From Pirellulaceae bacterium (GTDB lineage Bacteria; Planctomycetota; Planctomycetia; Pirellulales; Pirellulaceae), in NCBI GenBank assembly GCA_029243025.1, contig JAQWSU010000057.1:1-64000 (forward strand): a DNA stretch of 64,000 bases, in the 5' to 3' direction. Position 1 is the stretch's first letter. Every line of letters begins with the position of its first letter. The position numbers and the translations under genes were made by a program. Below the pieces are notes generated by a model that ran no database searches, was not told the origin of the DNA, and was given only the letters and a program-made list of their open reading frames with translations. Shown piece by piece: positions 9,362-19,156 of the stretch.

Positions 9362-10654
9362 ATGTTCAGTAAAAATGTTCTGTTGACGAGACTCATTTTG
9401 TTCCTGCTGGTGTACTGCCTCTCGGATTCTATTTCTGCACAAGAAGGCGGCCGACGTCATCCTGAAAATGAGCTTCAGTCGCGTCCGGCCATTCGCATCA
9501 GCGTAGGCAACTCGAATGCGGATATTCTTGGGAACGATAATCGGGCTCTCCAAGCTGCTGTCGATTACGTGGGGAGTCTCGGGGGCGGGACAGTTGAAAT
9601 TCGCCCGGGTGAATACTTGATGAGAGATTCGTTGCACTTGCGCAGTCGCGTCACGGTTCGAGGGGCTGGCGAAAAAACGGTTTTGAAGAAAGACCGTGAA
9701 TACCGCACACCGTTGGTTCTCGATGGAGATTTTGGGGAAGCGGCAATTACGGTTCGGGATACGGATGGTTTCGAGTTTGGTCGAGGTGTTTATGTTGCGT
9801 CGAAAAAACAACGGAACTTTCATGGTGTTTGTGCCACGATTCTCAATGGAAAAGGCAACTATTTTACCTTAAGCCGCCCCATGAACGCGGATGTCATGGT
9901 TGCGGATGGTGGTTTTGCAGCGACGATTCACCCTGTCATCAGTGGCTACAATCTTCAAGATGCGCGGGTCGAGCGACTGACCGTTGATGGCAATCGGGCA
10001 AATAATCCGACGAAGGTGGACGGCTGCCGCACGGCGGGTATTTTTCTCTACCGGGGTGACAATTGTGTGATTCTCGATTGCCAAGTACGCGACTATCAAG
10101 GGGACGGGATCAGTTTTCAGCAGTCGAACGACGTCAAGGTGGATCAGTGCATTGTGACGAATTGTGCCGGCTTCGGACTTCATCCCGGTAGTGGCTCGCA
10201 GCGTCCTGCTGTCACGAATTGCCGCGCGACCGGTAATGACGAGGACGGCTTCTTTTTTTGCTGGCGAGTTCGCGGTGGTGTCGCTGAAGGAAACTGGTTG
10301 GAGGGAAACGGTGGTTACGGCATGTCGATCGGGCATAAAGACAGTGACAACTTTGTCCGAAACAACACCATTGTGGGAAATAAACAAGGTGGTGTTTACT
10401 GGCGAAAAGAAACGCAGCCGATGGCCGCTCACAACATTACCTTTGAAAACAATCAGGTTCGTGACAATATTGGCTGGGGACTGTTTGTTGATGGAGCGAC
10501 CAACGGCACAATCATTCGAGACAATGTCATCGAAGATACGGGGAGCGGCAGACAGGAGACTGGTGTAGTGATTGGTGCTGAAGTTCGAACAATTGCCATT
10601 GAAAATAATCAGATTAAGGCAAAAGTACAGTTGTTGGATGAAAGAACCAAGTGA
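9362..10654 (+). CDS. Secreted right-handed parallel beta-helix protein (pectate-lyase-like fold)
   Basis: About 430 residues from the ATG at 9362, which gives a proper signal peptide (LLTRLILFLLVYCLSDSISA). The frame opens earlier, at 9278, but that stretch is not signal-like. After residue ~55 comes the typical opening of these helices: NRALQAAVDYVGSLGGGTVEI, RPGEYLMRDSLHL, VTVRGAGEKTVL. Parallel beta-helix coils follow with repeated NN and DN ladders (DNCVILDCQVRDYQGDGISFQQSNDV, FVRNNTIVGNKQGG, NITFENNQVRDN, GTIIRDNVIED). This fold is shared by pectate lyases, alginate epimerases and GH28/GH110-like enzymes. Catalytic residues cannot be assigned confidently. Its TGA overlaps the ATG of the next gene, so the two are translationally coupled. 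Confidence 0.8.
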   Translation: MFSKNVLLTRLILFLLVYCLSDSISAQEGGRRHPENELQSRPAIRISVGNSNADILGNDNRALQAAVDYVGSLGGGTVEIRPGEYLMRDSLHLRSRVTVRGAGEKTVLKKDREYRTPLVLDGDFGEAAITVRDTDGFEFGRGVYVASKKQRNFHGVCATILNGKGNYFTLSRPMNADVMVADGGFAATIHPVISGYNLQDARVERLTVDGNRANNPTKVDGCRTAGIFLYRGDNCVILDCQVRDYQGDGISFQQSNDVKVDQCIVTNCAGFGLHPGSGSQRPAVTNCRATGNDEDGFFFCWRVRGGVAEGNWLEGNGGYGMSIGHKDSDNFVRNNTIVGNKQGGVYWRKETQPMAAHNITFENNQVRDNIGWGLFVDGATNGTIIRDNVIEDTGSGRQETGVVIGAEVRTIAIENNQIKAKVQLLDERTK

Positions 10655-12978
10655 TGAGCGGATACAGCAAATTTTCGATGAGAAATAAGATGAAGGATTG
10701 TCAGCGAAAACGGGCTTCGGTGTGGTGGGTGCAACCAACACCGATCATCGGCCTAATCTGCGGTTTGCTATTGTTTCTCCGTGTCGGCTTTGCTCAGCAG
10801 CCGGACGAAATGAAGGCGAAGCAGCCGGAACTGATTGGAGTTCCGGCTCGCTATCACATTGATGTTGAACGCTATCGGTTTGGTCAAACCAACGTTGACG
10901 ACCCGCATTTCTATCCGATTCCACAGGACAAGGTCAGCCGCGACAGTTATAGGCAATGTATTGACGCGATGAATCCCAGCCAGATCGCCAGCAATCCTCG
11001 GCATGGGATGAGTGGGCCTCAAGTATTCCTGCCGGTTTTGGCCAAATTTGCTCAGACCGGCGAGCGGAAGTGGTCAGATGCCTGCATCGCGATGTTGCGT
11101 GATTTTCATGAAGCGATGAAGCGGCAAGTCAGCGACCGAAAATGGTTTTGGCAATTCGAACATCCTGCGGCTTTGATTCCCATTTATCGCGAGCAGCTTC
11201 TTGCCCAAAGTGCGATGCAAGCGGATGACGAATGGTTTCGTGAATTATGGTTATTTTACTGTCGTAATCTCCACGTATGGGATTCCGAGCCGGTTGAATG
11301 GCGAGGGGCCTGTCACCGCTCGATGCCGGAAGGTTATGCGAAGGGGCGAGCCGCCGCCTGGTATCCCGATATTCCCGAAGCGAAACAATGGGCCCACTAT
11401 TCGCAACTGGTCTTCAACGACTTTTGGCGAATGAAGGACGTCCCGCAAAACGATACGGGCTACATGATGGGGCCGTTAATCATTTTGGCCTGCGGAGCAG
11501 ATCAATGGACGAGCGATGACCGTGCCTACACGGATCCAGGAGTGAAACGATTGTGGGAACGGCTGCTGGTTGAAGTTGGTCCGGATGGGTTGATCAATCC
11601 GTACGGGCCGAATGGAGGCTGGAATAGCACAGCCGATTATCGAATCGCGATGTTGGAACGCCTTGCTGCCAAAACAGGAGACGGTCGCTTTCGTTTTGCT
11701 GCGGCTAAGTTGCTGAATTATTTGCGTTATCAGTCGAACGATGTCGCTTTGTCCAATGGTGATTCGTCTTACCGGATTGATGCTGGTGCGAATTGGCTGA
11801 TCGCGCTTGCCTATCTATTTGCTGATGACTCTGTCAAGCCAGTCCAACCATCTCCGGATTCACTTTGGACGACACGCGTCGAGGCGATACGGATTCCGCA
11901 CACGAACAAAGAAGTCACCGAACGTTTGCTGGGAAACGCGGATCCGCGTGAAAACTTTGGTCATATCTGTTGCAGTTGGTATTTGACTGGGAAGGAATGG
12001 CCGGACAAATTGGTCCTGCGAAGCGGATGGGGAAGGGGAGATTTGTTCGGTCTCATTGAGTTACACCCCACAAGTTTTCCAGCAAATCCTGGCGGAATCA
12101 TGGGGCTGAATCGATGGGGATCGCCGTTCACACAGGTTGTTACTAGCAAGGGTGCGTCTGTCGAAAATCGCCTCCTGATTGAGGATGTTGACTCGACGGT
12201 ACAACGACGATTTCATCCAGAAAAAATGCGGATCAACGAGTTCTGGCGATCTCGCGAAATGCCTGATATTCAGTCAGAAGTTACCTATTTCAAGGAAACA
12301 GCTGCTGCAACTTACGCAACGATTTGTGTTCGTAACATGGATGGCTTGCCGGTCAACTATCGACGCGAGATTGTTTTCGTAAAGAATCGTTTTTTGGCAA
12401 CGCGGGAATCAGTAGCATTCGAAGAAAGTTTTTCTGCACGAGTGGCGCCGTTATGGAATACTCATAACATTGGCCCTCAGATCGGAAATCACTGGGCCAA
12501 TACGTTTGTTCACCAACCGGTAGCTGCAAATGGAACGCGCAGTGCGAAATCGCCGCCTGTTGATTTGCTTGTCTGGTTTGCTCCGCGAGATGATTGTCGA
12601 CTGCAGATGGTGGACCGACTTGTTGATGACCCACGGGCAATTGGTTGTCCTAATCAAGTTCGTTATGTTTGGCAGGGACGCCCTCAGATTGGCGACGAAC
12701 TGGTTTTTACTCAGGTTTATTATCCGCATCGACCTTATCGTTCACTTCCCATTTCGAACAACCCAAATCCCAACACCAAAGCTGCCTATGAGAATCGGAT
12801 TCAGGCGACGGCACATGCGTCAGGCATTGAAGTTGTACGAGATGATGCCCAAGCCTCCGTGCTGCGATTGGAGTTAGAACCCGATCATGTTGAGTGGGTC
12901 GTTTTTAATCCAACTCACCAAAAACAGAGGCTGGGCCAAGCGGAAACCAGCGCCGAGTTATATTATCTGAGCGAGTGA
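10654..12978 (+). CDS. Secreted alpha/alpha-toroid plus beta-sandwich protein, polysaccharide-lyase-like
   Basis: 774 residues from the ATG at 10654, which overlaps the TGA of the beta-helix gene by one base. An N-terminal hydrophobic segment (IIGLICGLLLFLRVGFA) serves as signal or anchor. Residues ~100-400 are helical and rich in Trp, Tyr and His, with toroid-like patterns (KWFWQFEHPAALIPIYREQ, DTGYMMGPLIILACGADQW, INPYGPNGGWNSTADYRIAM). The C-terminal half is beta-rich (SGWGRGDLFGLIELHP, PANPGGIMGLNRWGS, REIVFVKNRFLATRES), like the sandwich of heparinase II/III-type lyases. The coupling to a pectate-lyase-type beta-helix protein fits a role in depolymerising an acidic polysaccharide. The family assignment is inference; no catalytic Tyr/His/Asn set was proven. 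Confidence 0.7.
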   Translation: MSGYSKFSMRNKMKDCQRKRASVWWVQPTPIIGLICGLLLFLRVGFAQQPDEMKAKQPELIGVPARYHIDVERYRFGQTNVDDPHFYPIPQDKVSRDSYRQCIDAMNPSQIASNPRHGMSGPQVFLPVLAKFAQTGERKWSDACIAMLRDFHEAMKRQVSDRKWFWQFEHPAALIPIYREQLLAQSAMQADDEWFRELWLFYCRNLHVWDSEPVEWRGACHRSMPEGYAKGRAAAWYPDIPEAKQWAHYSQLVFNDFWRMKDVPQNDTGYMMGPLIILACGADQWTSDDRAYTDPGVKRLWERLLVEVGPDGLINPYGPNGGWNSTADYRIAMLERLAAKTGDGRFRFAAAKLLNYLRYQSNDVALSNGDSSYRIDAGANWLIALAYLFADDSVKPVQPSPDSLWTTRVEAIRIPHTNKEVTERLLGNADPRENFGHICCSWYLTGKEWPDKLVLRSGWGRGDLFGLIELHPTSFPANPGGIMGLNRWGSPFTQVVTSKGASVENRLLIEDVDSTVQRRFHPEKMRINEFWRSREMPDIQSEVTYFKETAAATYATICVRNMDGLPVNYRREIVFVKNRFLATRESVAFEESFSARVAPLWNTHNIGPQIGNHWANTFVHQPVAANGTRSAKSPPVDLLVWFAPRDDCRLQMVDRLVDDPRAIGCPNQVRYVWQGRPQIGDELVFTQVYYPHRPYRSLPISNNPNPNTKAAYENRIQATAHASGIEVVRDDAQASVLRLELEPDHVEWVVFNPTHQKQRLGQAETSAELYYLSE

Positions 12979-13057
12979 TGCGGAGAGCATATAGTCCCTG
13001 GCCAATTGGACTGAAGACGGAAAAGGCACTGTTCGTTTCAAAATATGAATTTCTGTT

Positions 13058-14116
13058 TTATTGGTGGGCAAGCTTGGCTTGCTCCCATTTGGTCATGAAG
13101 CTCGGCTTGTCAAAGACCTCGGGATTGACGGCCCCGGCTGGACGGCGGCCCAGAGAAAGGTCGAGTAGAGACTGACAAGCAGTTCGGCCAATGTCCCGGA
13201 AGAGTTCCTCTGTCCAGGCGATTGAATGCGGTGCGAGGATTACGTTCTCCAGTTCGCTTAGGCGGTGAGGCGAGATGACGGGTTCATTCTCGAAACAATC
13301 GAGTGCGGCGCCGGCAATGTGATGGTTGGCAAGTGCATCGTAGAGCGCGTCCTCGTCCACGATGCCGCCTCGTGCCAAATTCAGCAAGTAAGCACTCGGT
13401 TTCATGAGTTCCAATTCTTTGGATCCGATGAGTCCCCGTGTCTGATCACTGAGTGGACAGTGGAGTGAAACAAAGTCCGAACTTGCGAGCAGTTCTTCCA
13501 AACCCACCTGTCGCGCGCCGGTTTCAGCGAGAGTTTCTGCGGATACAAATGGGTCGAATGCGATGGGCTGTCGCATACCAAAGCCTTGTAATAGCTCGAC
13601 AAGTTTTTTCCCGATACCGCCAAGTCCTACGACGCCGAGAGTTCGATCGCGAAGTTCGCAGCCCATGTGGTGGCTGCGTTCATCCCATTGACCGGTTCGA
13701 ACGAGACGATCTTTTTGCAACATGTTATGGGTCAGGACTAGCATCCAGCCAATGGTCGCTTCGGCGACAGGCCGATCGACCGCTCCGGGAGTGATTGTGA
13801 CCAGCACATCATTTGCGGTGCAGGCTGCTATATCGACCGTGTCATAGCCAACTCCGAAGCGACTGATCGCCAACAAATCCTTACTGTCAGCCAGTGAGTT
13901 GGCTGTTACCTTGGGAGTCAAAACAAGTGCCGCGTGATAGCCTGCGAGTTGGTCAGGGGTGATTTCGCCGCGATGCTCGCTGAATTTCGCAAGACCGATG
14001 TGATCGTGCCCTTCGAACTGATTGAGCCCGAGGTCTGCATAGCGTGGCTCACCAGCTTCGTTGTAAAAGTCGGCTGTCAGAGCGATGTTGAATGGAGAAA
14101 GGCTGGGTTGTGTCAT
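13058..14116 (-). CDS. D-isomer-specific 2-hydroxyacid dehydrogenase (NAD-dependent)
   Basis: 352 residues from the ATG at 14116; 27 more in-frame codons upstream do not look coding. The Rossmann dinucleotide motif is GVVGLGGIGKKLVE near residue 155. The catalytic set is visible: Arg in NLARGGIVDEDAL, Glu in CFENEP and His in LAPHSIAW. Enzymes of this family reduce 2-keto acids or oxidise D-2-hydroxyacids (phosphoglycerate, glyoxylate and hydroxypyruvate types). It is the last gene of a same-strand series after the aldolase-cupin fusion (gap 114 bases), so it plausibly processes a product of that aldolase such as a keto or hydroxy acid. Exact substrate unknown. Confidence 0.85.
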   Translation of the reverse strand: MTQPSLSPFNIALTADFYNEAGEPRYADLGLNQFEGHDHIGLAKFSEHRGEITPDQLAGYHAALVLTPKVTANSLADSKDLLAISRFGVGYDTVDIAACTANDVLVTITPGAVDRPVAEATIGWMLVLTHNMLQKDRLVRTGQWDERSHHMGCELRDRTLGVVGLGGIGKKLVELLQGFGMRQPIAFDPFVSAETLAETGARQVGLEELLASSDFVSLHCPLSDQTRGLIGSKELELMKPSAYLLNLARGGIVDEDALYDALANHHIAGAALDCFENEPVISPHRLSELENVILAPHSIAWTEELFRDIGRTACQSLLDLSLGRRPAGAVNPEVFDKPSFMTKWEQAKLAHQ

Positions 14117-14230
14117 AAATTCGTTTTCTTCTCGGAGCTTACAGATTGCCACCGTAATTCGTAGCACATTTGAATTTGTAGCACACTTGAGTCGCAAAAT
14201 GGAGCCGTGGGCTGGTCCAAAACGGGAACT

Positions 14231-15880
14231 CTAGCAGATCGGTTCTCGTACGAAACCAGGACGGATGACGACCCGTTCAGGCATGGGGCCGGCGTAGACC
14301 CAGATCATTTCCATCAATTCATCTGACTCATTGGTGAAATAGTGAACCCTACCACGAGGAACCATCGCCGTGTCACAGTGAGCGAGTGAATATTGTCGGC
14401 CTTCGACCAAGCAGTGGGCGCTACCTCGAATAATACAGATTGATTCGTCAAAATCATGCAGGTGATCGGGCAAGCGTCCGCCTGGGGCAATACGTGCGAA
14501 ACCACCGCTCATTTCAATTCCAGGCAGCAAATCGGCATTGAAGTAATCAATGAATTCTACGCCTGGGCCGAGACCGCCGGTGCGTGTCGTGGTGGCAAAC
14601 CGAGTGACTCGCTCGAACCCAGGCTCACCGCAGGAGTCGGCTGGCATATCGTTTGAGTTGAATGCCCGAGTGACCAACTCGCGTTCGGGGACGCTCATCG
14701 CGAGTGTAACATGAAGACGTGCCACGTGATTTGGATCTGGATTACGGGCTTGATGGGGTAACCAGCGTGGAATCGTGATGTTGTCGAGCGGCTTTAAATG
14801 GTAAACCCGACCGTCCACAGCTATTTCTGCAGCGCCCTCCAGCACCGTGATTGATTCACCGCACGGATGCGTGTGGTAGGGGAGGATTGCCTCAGGCTGT
14901 GCCGTTACGATGCCCGTCATCAGTTGCCGAGCGCCATTGAATTCACCCACCAGAACATTCAGCATGACGCCCGGTGCCAGCTCGACGCTTTCCTGATCGC
15001 CGACGGAGCTGACAGCTTCGTTGCGATCAGGGGTGCTGCCCTTGGGAGGTTCCGAGAGTGGTAAGCGGACCTCCCGACCATCGGCCGGATCGAGGCTAGG
15101 GGCAGCTGATCGATCGCGATCGACAGCCTGAAGGGCTTGGTGAATCGATCGAAGCAGTAAGCCATTGTCAGCACCGACACCCAGCATTTGGAATCCCTGC
15201 TCTCGCCGTTCGACAAGATTGTCGATACTGGTTGTCATCACGCCACAATGTTTACCTGCTGCTCGGATTGTGTCTTTTAATTGGAGAATCTGTTCGGCAA
15301 TGCCAGGGCCTTCCCATTGCCCTCGAAAACCGGCGGTGGCAGAGAAGTCGGCAGGTCCGAAAAACAGCATGTCCGTGCCGTCGAGTTCACACATTGCGGG
15401 TACATTGGGGATGGCCGCAATGCTTTCGATCAGTGGGACGACTATCACGTGTTCATTTGCTTCGGACGTATGTTCGGCAAGGCATTGGCCCCATGCGGTC
15501 GCTCGCTCGCCGCCAATGCCTCGCCGGCCTTCTGTGGGATAACGACAGTCGCGGATCGCTGCTTCGAGTTGTTCGACGGTTTCCACCCAGGGGATTACGA
15601 CACCATCGGCGCCGATGTCGAGAGCACGCTTGGTGAGAGAGGTGCTCCGTTCAGCCAACCGAACCAGGACGACAGTGTCGCTTCGCAATCCGGCTCGGAT
15701 GTGTTCATTAATCTCTTTCCAGTCGAGATATCCGTGCTCGGCATCGATCACGACCCAATCCATTCCGAGGGCAACCGCCATCTCCGTGATGCTTGCGGAT
15801 TCGAGCGTCACCCAGAGTCCATAAACGGGCTCGTTCTCTGACAGTTTGGTTCGAAAGCGTCTCAGTGCCTGTGTCTTCAT
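14231..15880 (-). CDS. HpcH/HpaI-type class II aldolase fused to two cupin domains
   Basis: 549 residues. The N-terminal ~255 are a complete HpcH/HpaI (2-keto-3-deoxy-sugar acid) aldolase: VVIDAEHGYLD with the catalytic His, GADGVVIPWVETVEQ, VVPLIES with the metal-binding Glu, and FFGPADFSA with the metal-binding Asp. After a ~45-residue linker two cupin domains follow. The first has PYHTHPCGESITVLEG (HxH plus Glu) around residue 350, the second PDHLHDFDESICIIRG around residue 470. Aldolases of this family cleave acidic 2-keto sugars to pyruvate and an aldehyde; bicupins often bind a metal and act on carboxylic acids or lactones. The fusion is unusual and suggests two successive reactions, or ligand sensing, on one polypeptide. 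Transcribed with the transporter and lactonase-like genes. Confidence 0.82.
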   Translation of the reverse strand: MKTQALRRFRTKLSENEPVYGLWVTLESASITEMAVALGMDWVVIDAEHGYLDWKEINEHIRAGLRSDTVVLVRLAERSTSLTKRALDIGADGVVIPWVETVEQLEAAIRDCRYPTEGRRGIGGERATAWGQCLAEHTSEANEHVIVVPLIESIAAIPNVPAMCELDGTDMLFFGPADFSATAGFRGQWEGPGIAEQILQLKDTIRAAGKHCGVMTTSIDNLVERREQGFQMLGVGADNGLLLRSIHQALQAVDRDRSAAPSLDPADGREVRLPLSEPPKGSTPDRNEAVSSVGDQESVELAPGVMLNVLVGEFNGARQLMTGIVTAQPEAILPYHTHPCGESITVLEGAAEIAVDGRVYHLKPLDNITIPRWLPHQARNPDPNHVARLHVTLAMSVPERELVTRAFNSNDMPADSCGEPGFERVTRFATTTRTGGLGPGVEFIDYFNADLLPGIEMSGGFARIAPGGRLPDHLHDFDESICIIRGSAHCLVEGRQYSLAHCDTAMVPRGRVHYFTNESDELMEMIWVYAGPMPERVVIRPGFVREPIC

Positions 15881-15952
15881 GATTTCCTGACTGTTTCATC
15901 GGGTGTTGGTGTGCTGCTGGGGGGGGGCTCGTTGACTGCGGTTGCGGATCAG

Positions 15953-17089
15953 TTACTCACGATTCAAATCTTCATCGGCCAATGTTATCGGATGCGATCT
16001 CCACCAGTTGGCGAGGATCGATGCAACGATGTTCATGACAGGACCAAACACGATGGGCACGAGGCCGAGTGTAGCGACTTTTTGGAGTGTTGCAGCGAGG
16101 CCGGCCGCCAGGCCGGAATTCTGCAAGCCGACTTCGAGCGAGATGGTTCGGCAGGTGAGTGGGTCTCTTCCCAGCAGTCGAGAGACAAAGTAGCCAAGTG
16201 TAAATCCAGACGTGCTATGAACAAGACAGGCGAGAACTAACAGAGGACCGACCTGCATTAGCTTGTCACGTCCAATGGCGACCGTCAGTACCGTCATGAT
16301 CAGGATGCCGACCATTGAAGCCATCGGCATCACTCGTTCGAGCCACTTCAGGCGATGGTAGACGAAATGATTGAAAAGCAAGCCGACCAGGACTGGAAGC
16401 AGCACAATCTTGGTCATGGTCCACATCATTGCAAGGGCATTGATGTTGACCATTTCACCCGCAAGTGCCTTCATCAACAGCGGCGTTAGCAGGGGAGCGA
16501 GCAATGTGGAGCAGGCGGTGATGGTAACGGACATCGCGACATTTGCTTTGGCGATGAACGCCATTACATTTGAGGCCAACCCACTTGGCGAGCAGCCCAC
16601 CAGCACAAGTCCAGCGGCGATTTCAGGCTGCAATCCGAATGAGTTGGCAAGGCCAAAGCCAATCAATGGCATGATTGTGAACTGGCAGGCAAGTCCGATG
16701 AAGATGCCCGTTGGCATCTTGAAAACCCGCATAAAGTCCGTCCAGCTTAGTGTTGTTCCCATTGCGAACATGATGATTTGCAGGATCGGAATGAACAGCA
16801 CGTTCATTTTTTGATTCTCCAATCCGAAGAACCAACGGGGGAACGTGATGAATGATTCGTGAAAGGCCATGCCGACAACGACGGCTGTTACAATCCAGAT
16901 CGTGAAAGCCAGCTGTCGTAGCAGCCCTTCTCCCGCCGCCGCCGCCAGTGCAAGGAAAAGTAAACTGGCAGTCAACGCGGGGCCCATCCACGAAGTTTTG
17001 CTGGTAGCCCAAGCATTGGCAAAGATGATCGTGCTGACTGCGGAGCAAAAGCCAAACAGTTGAAAGAAAAGTCGTGAATTGGGTTTCAT
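15953..17089 (-). CDS. Bile acid:sodium symporter family (BASS) transporter
   Basis: 378 residues with about ten hydrophobic segments. Family motifs are clear: FAMGTTLSWTDFMRV, a GLACQFTIMPLIGFGLA segment, and VLVGCSPSGLASNVMAFIAKANVAMSV, the sodium- and substrate-binding crossing region. BASS proteins import organic anions, in bacteria often pantoate, pyruvate or other small acids. Its ATG overlaps the TAA of the upstream lactonase-like gene by one base, indicating translational coupling. I infer that it imports the acid produced by that secreted protein. Confidence 0.88.
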   Translation of the reverse strand: MKPNSRLFFQLFGFCSAVSTIIFANAWATSKTSWMGPALTASLLFLALAAAAGEGLLRQLAFTIWIVTAVVVGMAFHESFITFPRWFFGLENQKMNVLFIPILQIIMFAMGTTLSWTDFMRVFKMPTGIFIGLACQFTIMPLIGFGLANSFGLQPEIAAGLVLVGCSPSGLASNVMAFIAKANVAMSVTITACSTLLAPLLTPLLMKALAGEMVNINALAMMWTMTKIVLLPVLVGLLFNHFVYHRLKWLERVMPMASMVGILIMTVLTVAIGRDKLMQVGPLLVLACLVHSTSGFTLGYFVSRLLGRDPLTCRTISLEVGLQNSGLAAGLAATLQKVATLGLVPIVFGPVMNIVASILANWWRSHPITLADEDLNRE

Positions 17090-18978
17090 TAATCAACCAC
17101 CCGATTAATGCGAGCGATCCCATAGGGTGGTAGACTGATTGCAAGTTCTGGTGTCGCCTGGATTTCTTGGCCATTTAGTAGCTGGACCGTCACTGCTTTA
17201 CCGCTAATTCCTCGTAATGTAATTGTCTGCGATTCGCCGGTCAGGTTTCCCACTAGCACTCGCATGTGACCAGGCTTGCGTAATGCGAGTCCCACCGCTG
17301 AGAGGTCGTTCGAAGAATTGATTTTTTGTACCGACCCACCTTGGAACTCGCCAATTTCTCGTAACAACTGATAGACAGGGAACAGTTTGCCGGGCCGCGA
17401 TGGAAACGCTTGCGGCCGTGCCGAGACATCATTAGCGTCCATGATTCCGTTCCAGCCGATAGTTTCGAAGAATGTGGCTGAGTGGGCACTGGCGTCTGCC
17501 AGATGTTTGACACTTCCCAGTGTCCAGACTGCTGTGAACGGTTCCACTTGCCGCTTGTCGATATAGGTCGGTAGCGGACCTCCTTGGGGCGGTCCTCCCG
17601 GCTGGTCAACTCCATCGAGAAGTTGTGGTGTGAGCGTTATCGGCCCAATAACGAGAGGGCGATCTGCAGAAAATTCGCGAGCACTTCTGACCGCATCCGC
17701 TTGGATTGGAAGTGTCTCAACCATGGATGCATGATCAAAGGCGTGTATTTGTGGGGTAATCGCGAAACCGACCGCTTGAATGGAATCGCCCTCGGGGTGA
17801 GCTCGATTCAGGTCGACAAAGTTGGTGGCACGCGTTACACCAAGCTTCGCGGTCCCTAAAACGGAGGTTAGCTCTGCTTGTGCTCGCTCAAAATCTGCCG
17901 GATCGCCACCTCTCACGAGCCAGAATGAAACGTTTGGCTGAAGTTTCTTGATTTCTTTCAGCAACTTTTCGAAATTTGGCGACTTGCCAAGCCCCAGACT
18001 CACTTGCAGCGAAACTCCCAACTCTTTCGATTGGGCATTGGCTCGTTGAAGTTGATCGACAAACGATTTGTCCGATAGGTTAAGGTCGACCCGGAGATGA
18101 TCAAGGTTCAGCGCTTTGAGTTGCTCCAGTTGCTTGTCCGTGAGGGATTTGAATTCGTTCGAAATCTGCAGGCCAAGTCGTGGAATTGGGGATTTACTTT
18201 TCTCCACGGTGAGCAGGGTGTGCGATGAAGGTTCTTGTGGATTTTGGAGAGCCTTGCCGGCGAGGCTAATCCGGATTTTTTGGAAGATCTTTGTCCCTTT
18301 GGGGATTTCGACAGGATAAGGAAGTGCGAGGGGAGTGCAATAAGTCTTGAAAGAAGCATCTGTCCAGTTGCGCTGATCCTCCATCTCAAAAATCTCGCCT
18401 TCAAAATCGACGCGGGCCTGGAGAAACGGCGCAACTTGATGTGTGATGGCCCGCAGGTTTTTCGCGGGCTGGTGAGCTGAAATGAAGTCTGGAAATTGTC
18501 CTCCGACCTTCTTGCCGTCCACCAATTCAAGCTGCCAAGGCTGGCCAGCGGCGGATGGTCCGTGCAGCACGCAGAAACCAATTCGGTTTCGCTTAAAGGT
18601 GGAAAACGCTTCGCCAGCAAAGGTGAATTCTACGACTCCCTTTTTGCTGCCTGTGATCGTGCCTTGCCAGCGAAAATCAATGTCGGCTTGTTGGCATGTG
18701 GCATCAAACGTGACTGCAAAGCTGTCGCCATGATTCTCGACGTTGAGATGCGATACCTGCGGAGAGATCGTTGCCCAATTTTGGTTGCGGATCGGCGCGT
18801 TGATGCCGCGCAAAATTTCATGGGAGCCTACCCGGATGTAACGGAGAAACACATTGTCAGCGTCAAAGACCATCGTGACGGGGCCGGCCCGTAGAGGGAT
18901 GAGATCAGCAGCCTGTGTCGTGGAGCAAAATGTGAGTAGTCCGAGCAACAGACTCATCGCTTTTAAAAGTGTTTGCAT
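17089..18978 (-). CDS. Putative D-apionate lactonase-like protein, secreted
   Basis: About 629 residues from the ATG at 18978, which yields a good signal peptide (LLKAMSLLLGLLTFCSTTQA); 38 in-frame codons upstream are not signal-like. Residues ~28-260 have the pattern I associate with D-apionate lactonase (ApnL) N-terminal domains: LRAGPVTMVFD, EILRGINAPIRNQNWATI, FCVLHGPSAAGQPW and a QRNWTDASFKTY block near residue 202. The middle (~300-500) is TIM-barrel-like (PRLGLQISNEF, HLRVDLNLSD, VSFWLVRGG), the C-terminus beta-sandwich-like. ApnL opens apionolactone to apionate in known D-apiose catabolism. Recognition is from memory of the motif pattern, so alternatives such as another lactonase or a glycosidase remain possible. 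Coupled to the BASS transporter by a 1-base overlap. Confidence 0.55.
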   Translation of the reverse strand: MQTLLKAMSLLLGLLTFCSTTQAADLIPLRAGPVTMVFDADNVFLRYIRVGSHEILRGINAPIRNQNWATISPQVSHLNVENHGDSFAVTFDATCQQADIDFRWQGTITGSKKGVVEFTFAGEAFSTFKRNRIGFCVLHGPSAAGQPWQLELVDGKKVGGQFPDFISAHQPAKNLRAITHQVAPFLQARVDFEGEIFEMEDQRNWTDASFKTYCTPLALPYPVEIPKGTKIFQKIRISLAGKALQNPQEPSSHTLLTVEKSKSPIPRLGLQISNEFKSLTDKQLEQLKALNLDHLRVDLNLSDKSFVDQLQRANAQSKELGVSLQVSLGLGKSPNFEKLLKEIKKLQPNVSFWLVRGGDPADFERAQAELTSVLGTAKLGVTRATNFVDLNRAHPEGDSIQAVGFAITPQIHAFDHASMVETLPIQADAVRSAREFSADRPLVIGPITLTPQLLDGVDQPGGPPQGGPLPTYIDKRQVEPFTAVWTLGSVKHLADASAHSATFFETIGWNGIMDANDVSARPQAFPSRPGKLFPVYQLLREIGEFQGGSVQKINSSNDLSAVGLALRKPGHMRVLVGNLTGESQTITLRGISGKAVTVQLLNGQEIQATPELAISLPPYGIARINRVVD

Positions 18979-19156
18979 GTTGCTTGTTCCTTCTTGATGG
19001 ATTGCCATTTGACGCAGTAAAGACAGGCCGATGGTGTTGACAATTCGTTTTTTGTCGATGAGGGGCATGGCTGCCTGTTTGTGAAATTTCATTGTTAGCT
19101 CAAGGTCGAATCGTCTCGAATCTCGCCAACCATTTGTGCGAATGGAGAGGGGTGGT

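Noticed and set aside
9869-10741. 290-codon minus-strand frame opposite the beta-helix gene
   Set aside because: Mirror of a repetitive coding sequence; the plus strand has signal peptide and fold pattern.
15281-15841. 186-codon plus-strand frame opposite the aldolase-cupin gene
   Set aside because: Shadow frame; composition not protein-like and the minus strand shows catalytic motifs.
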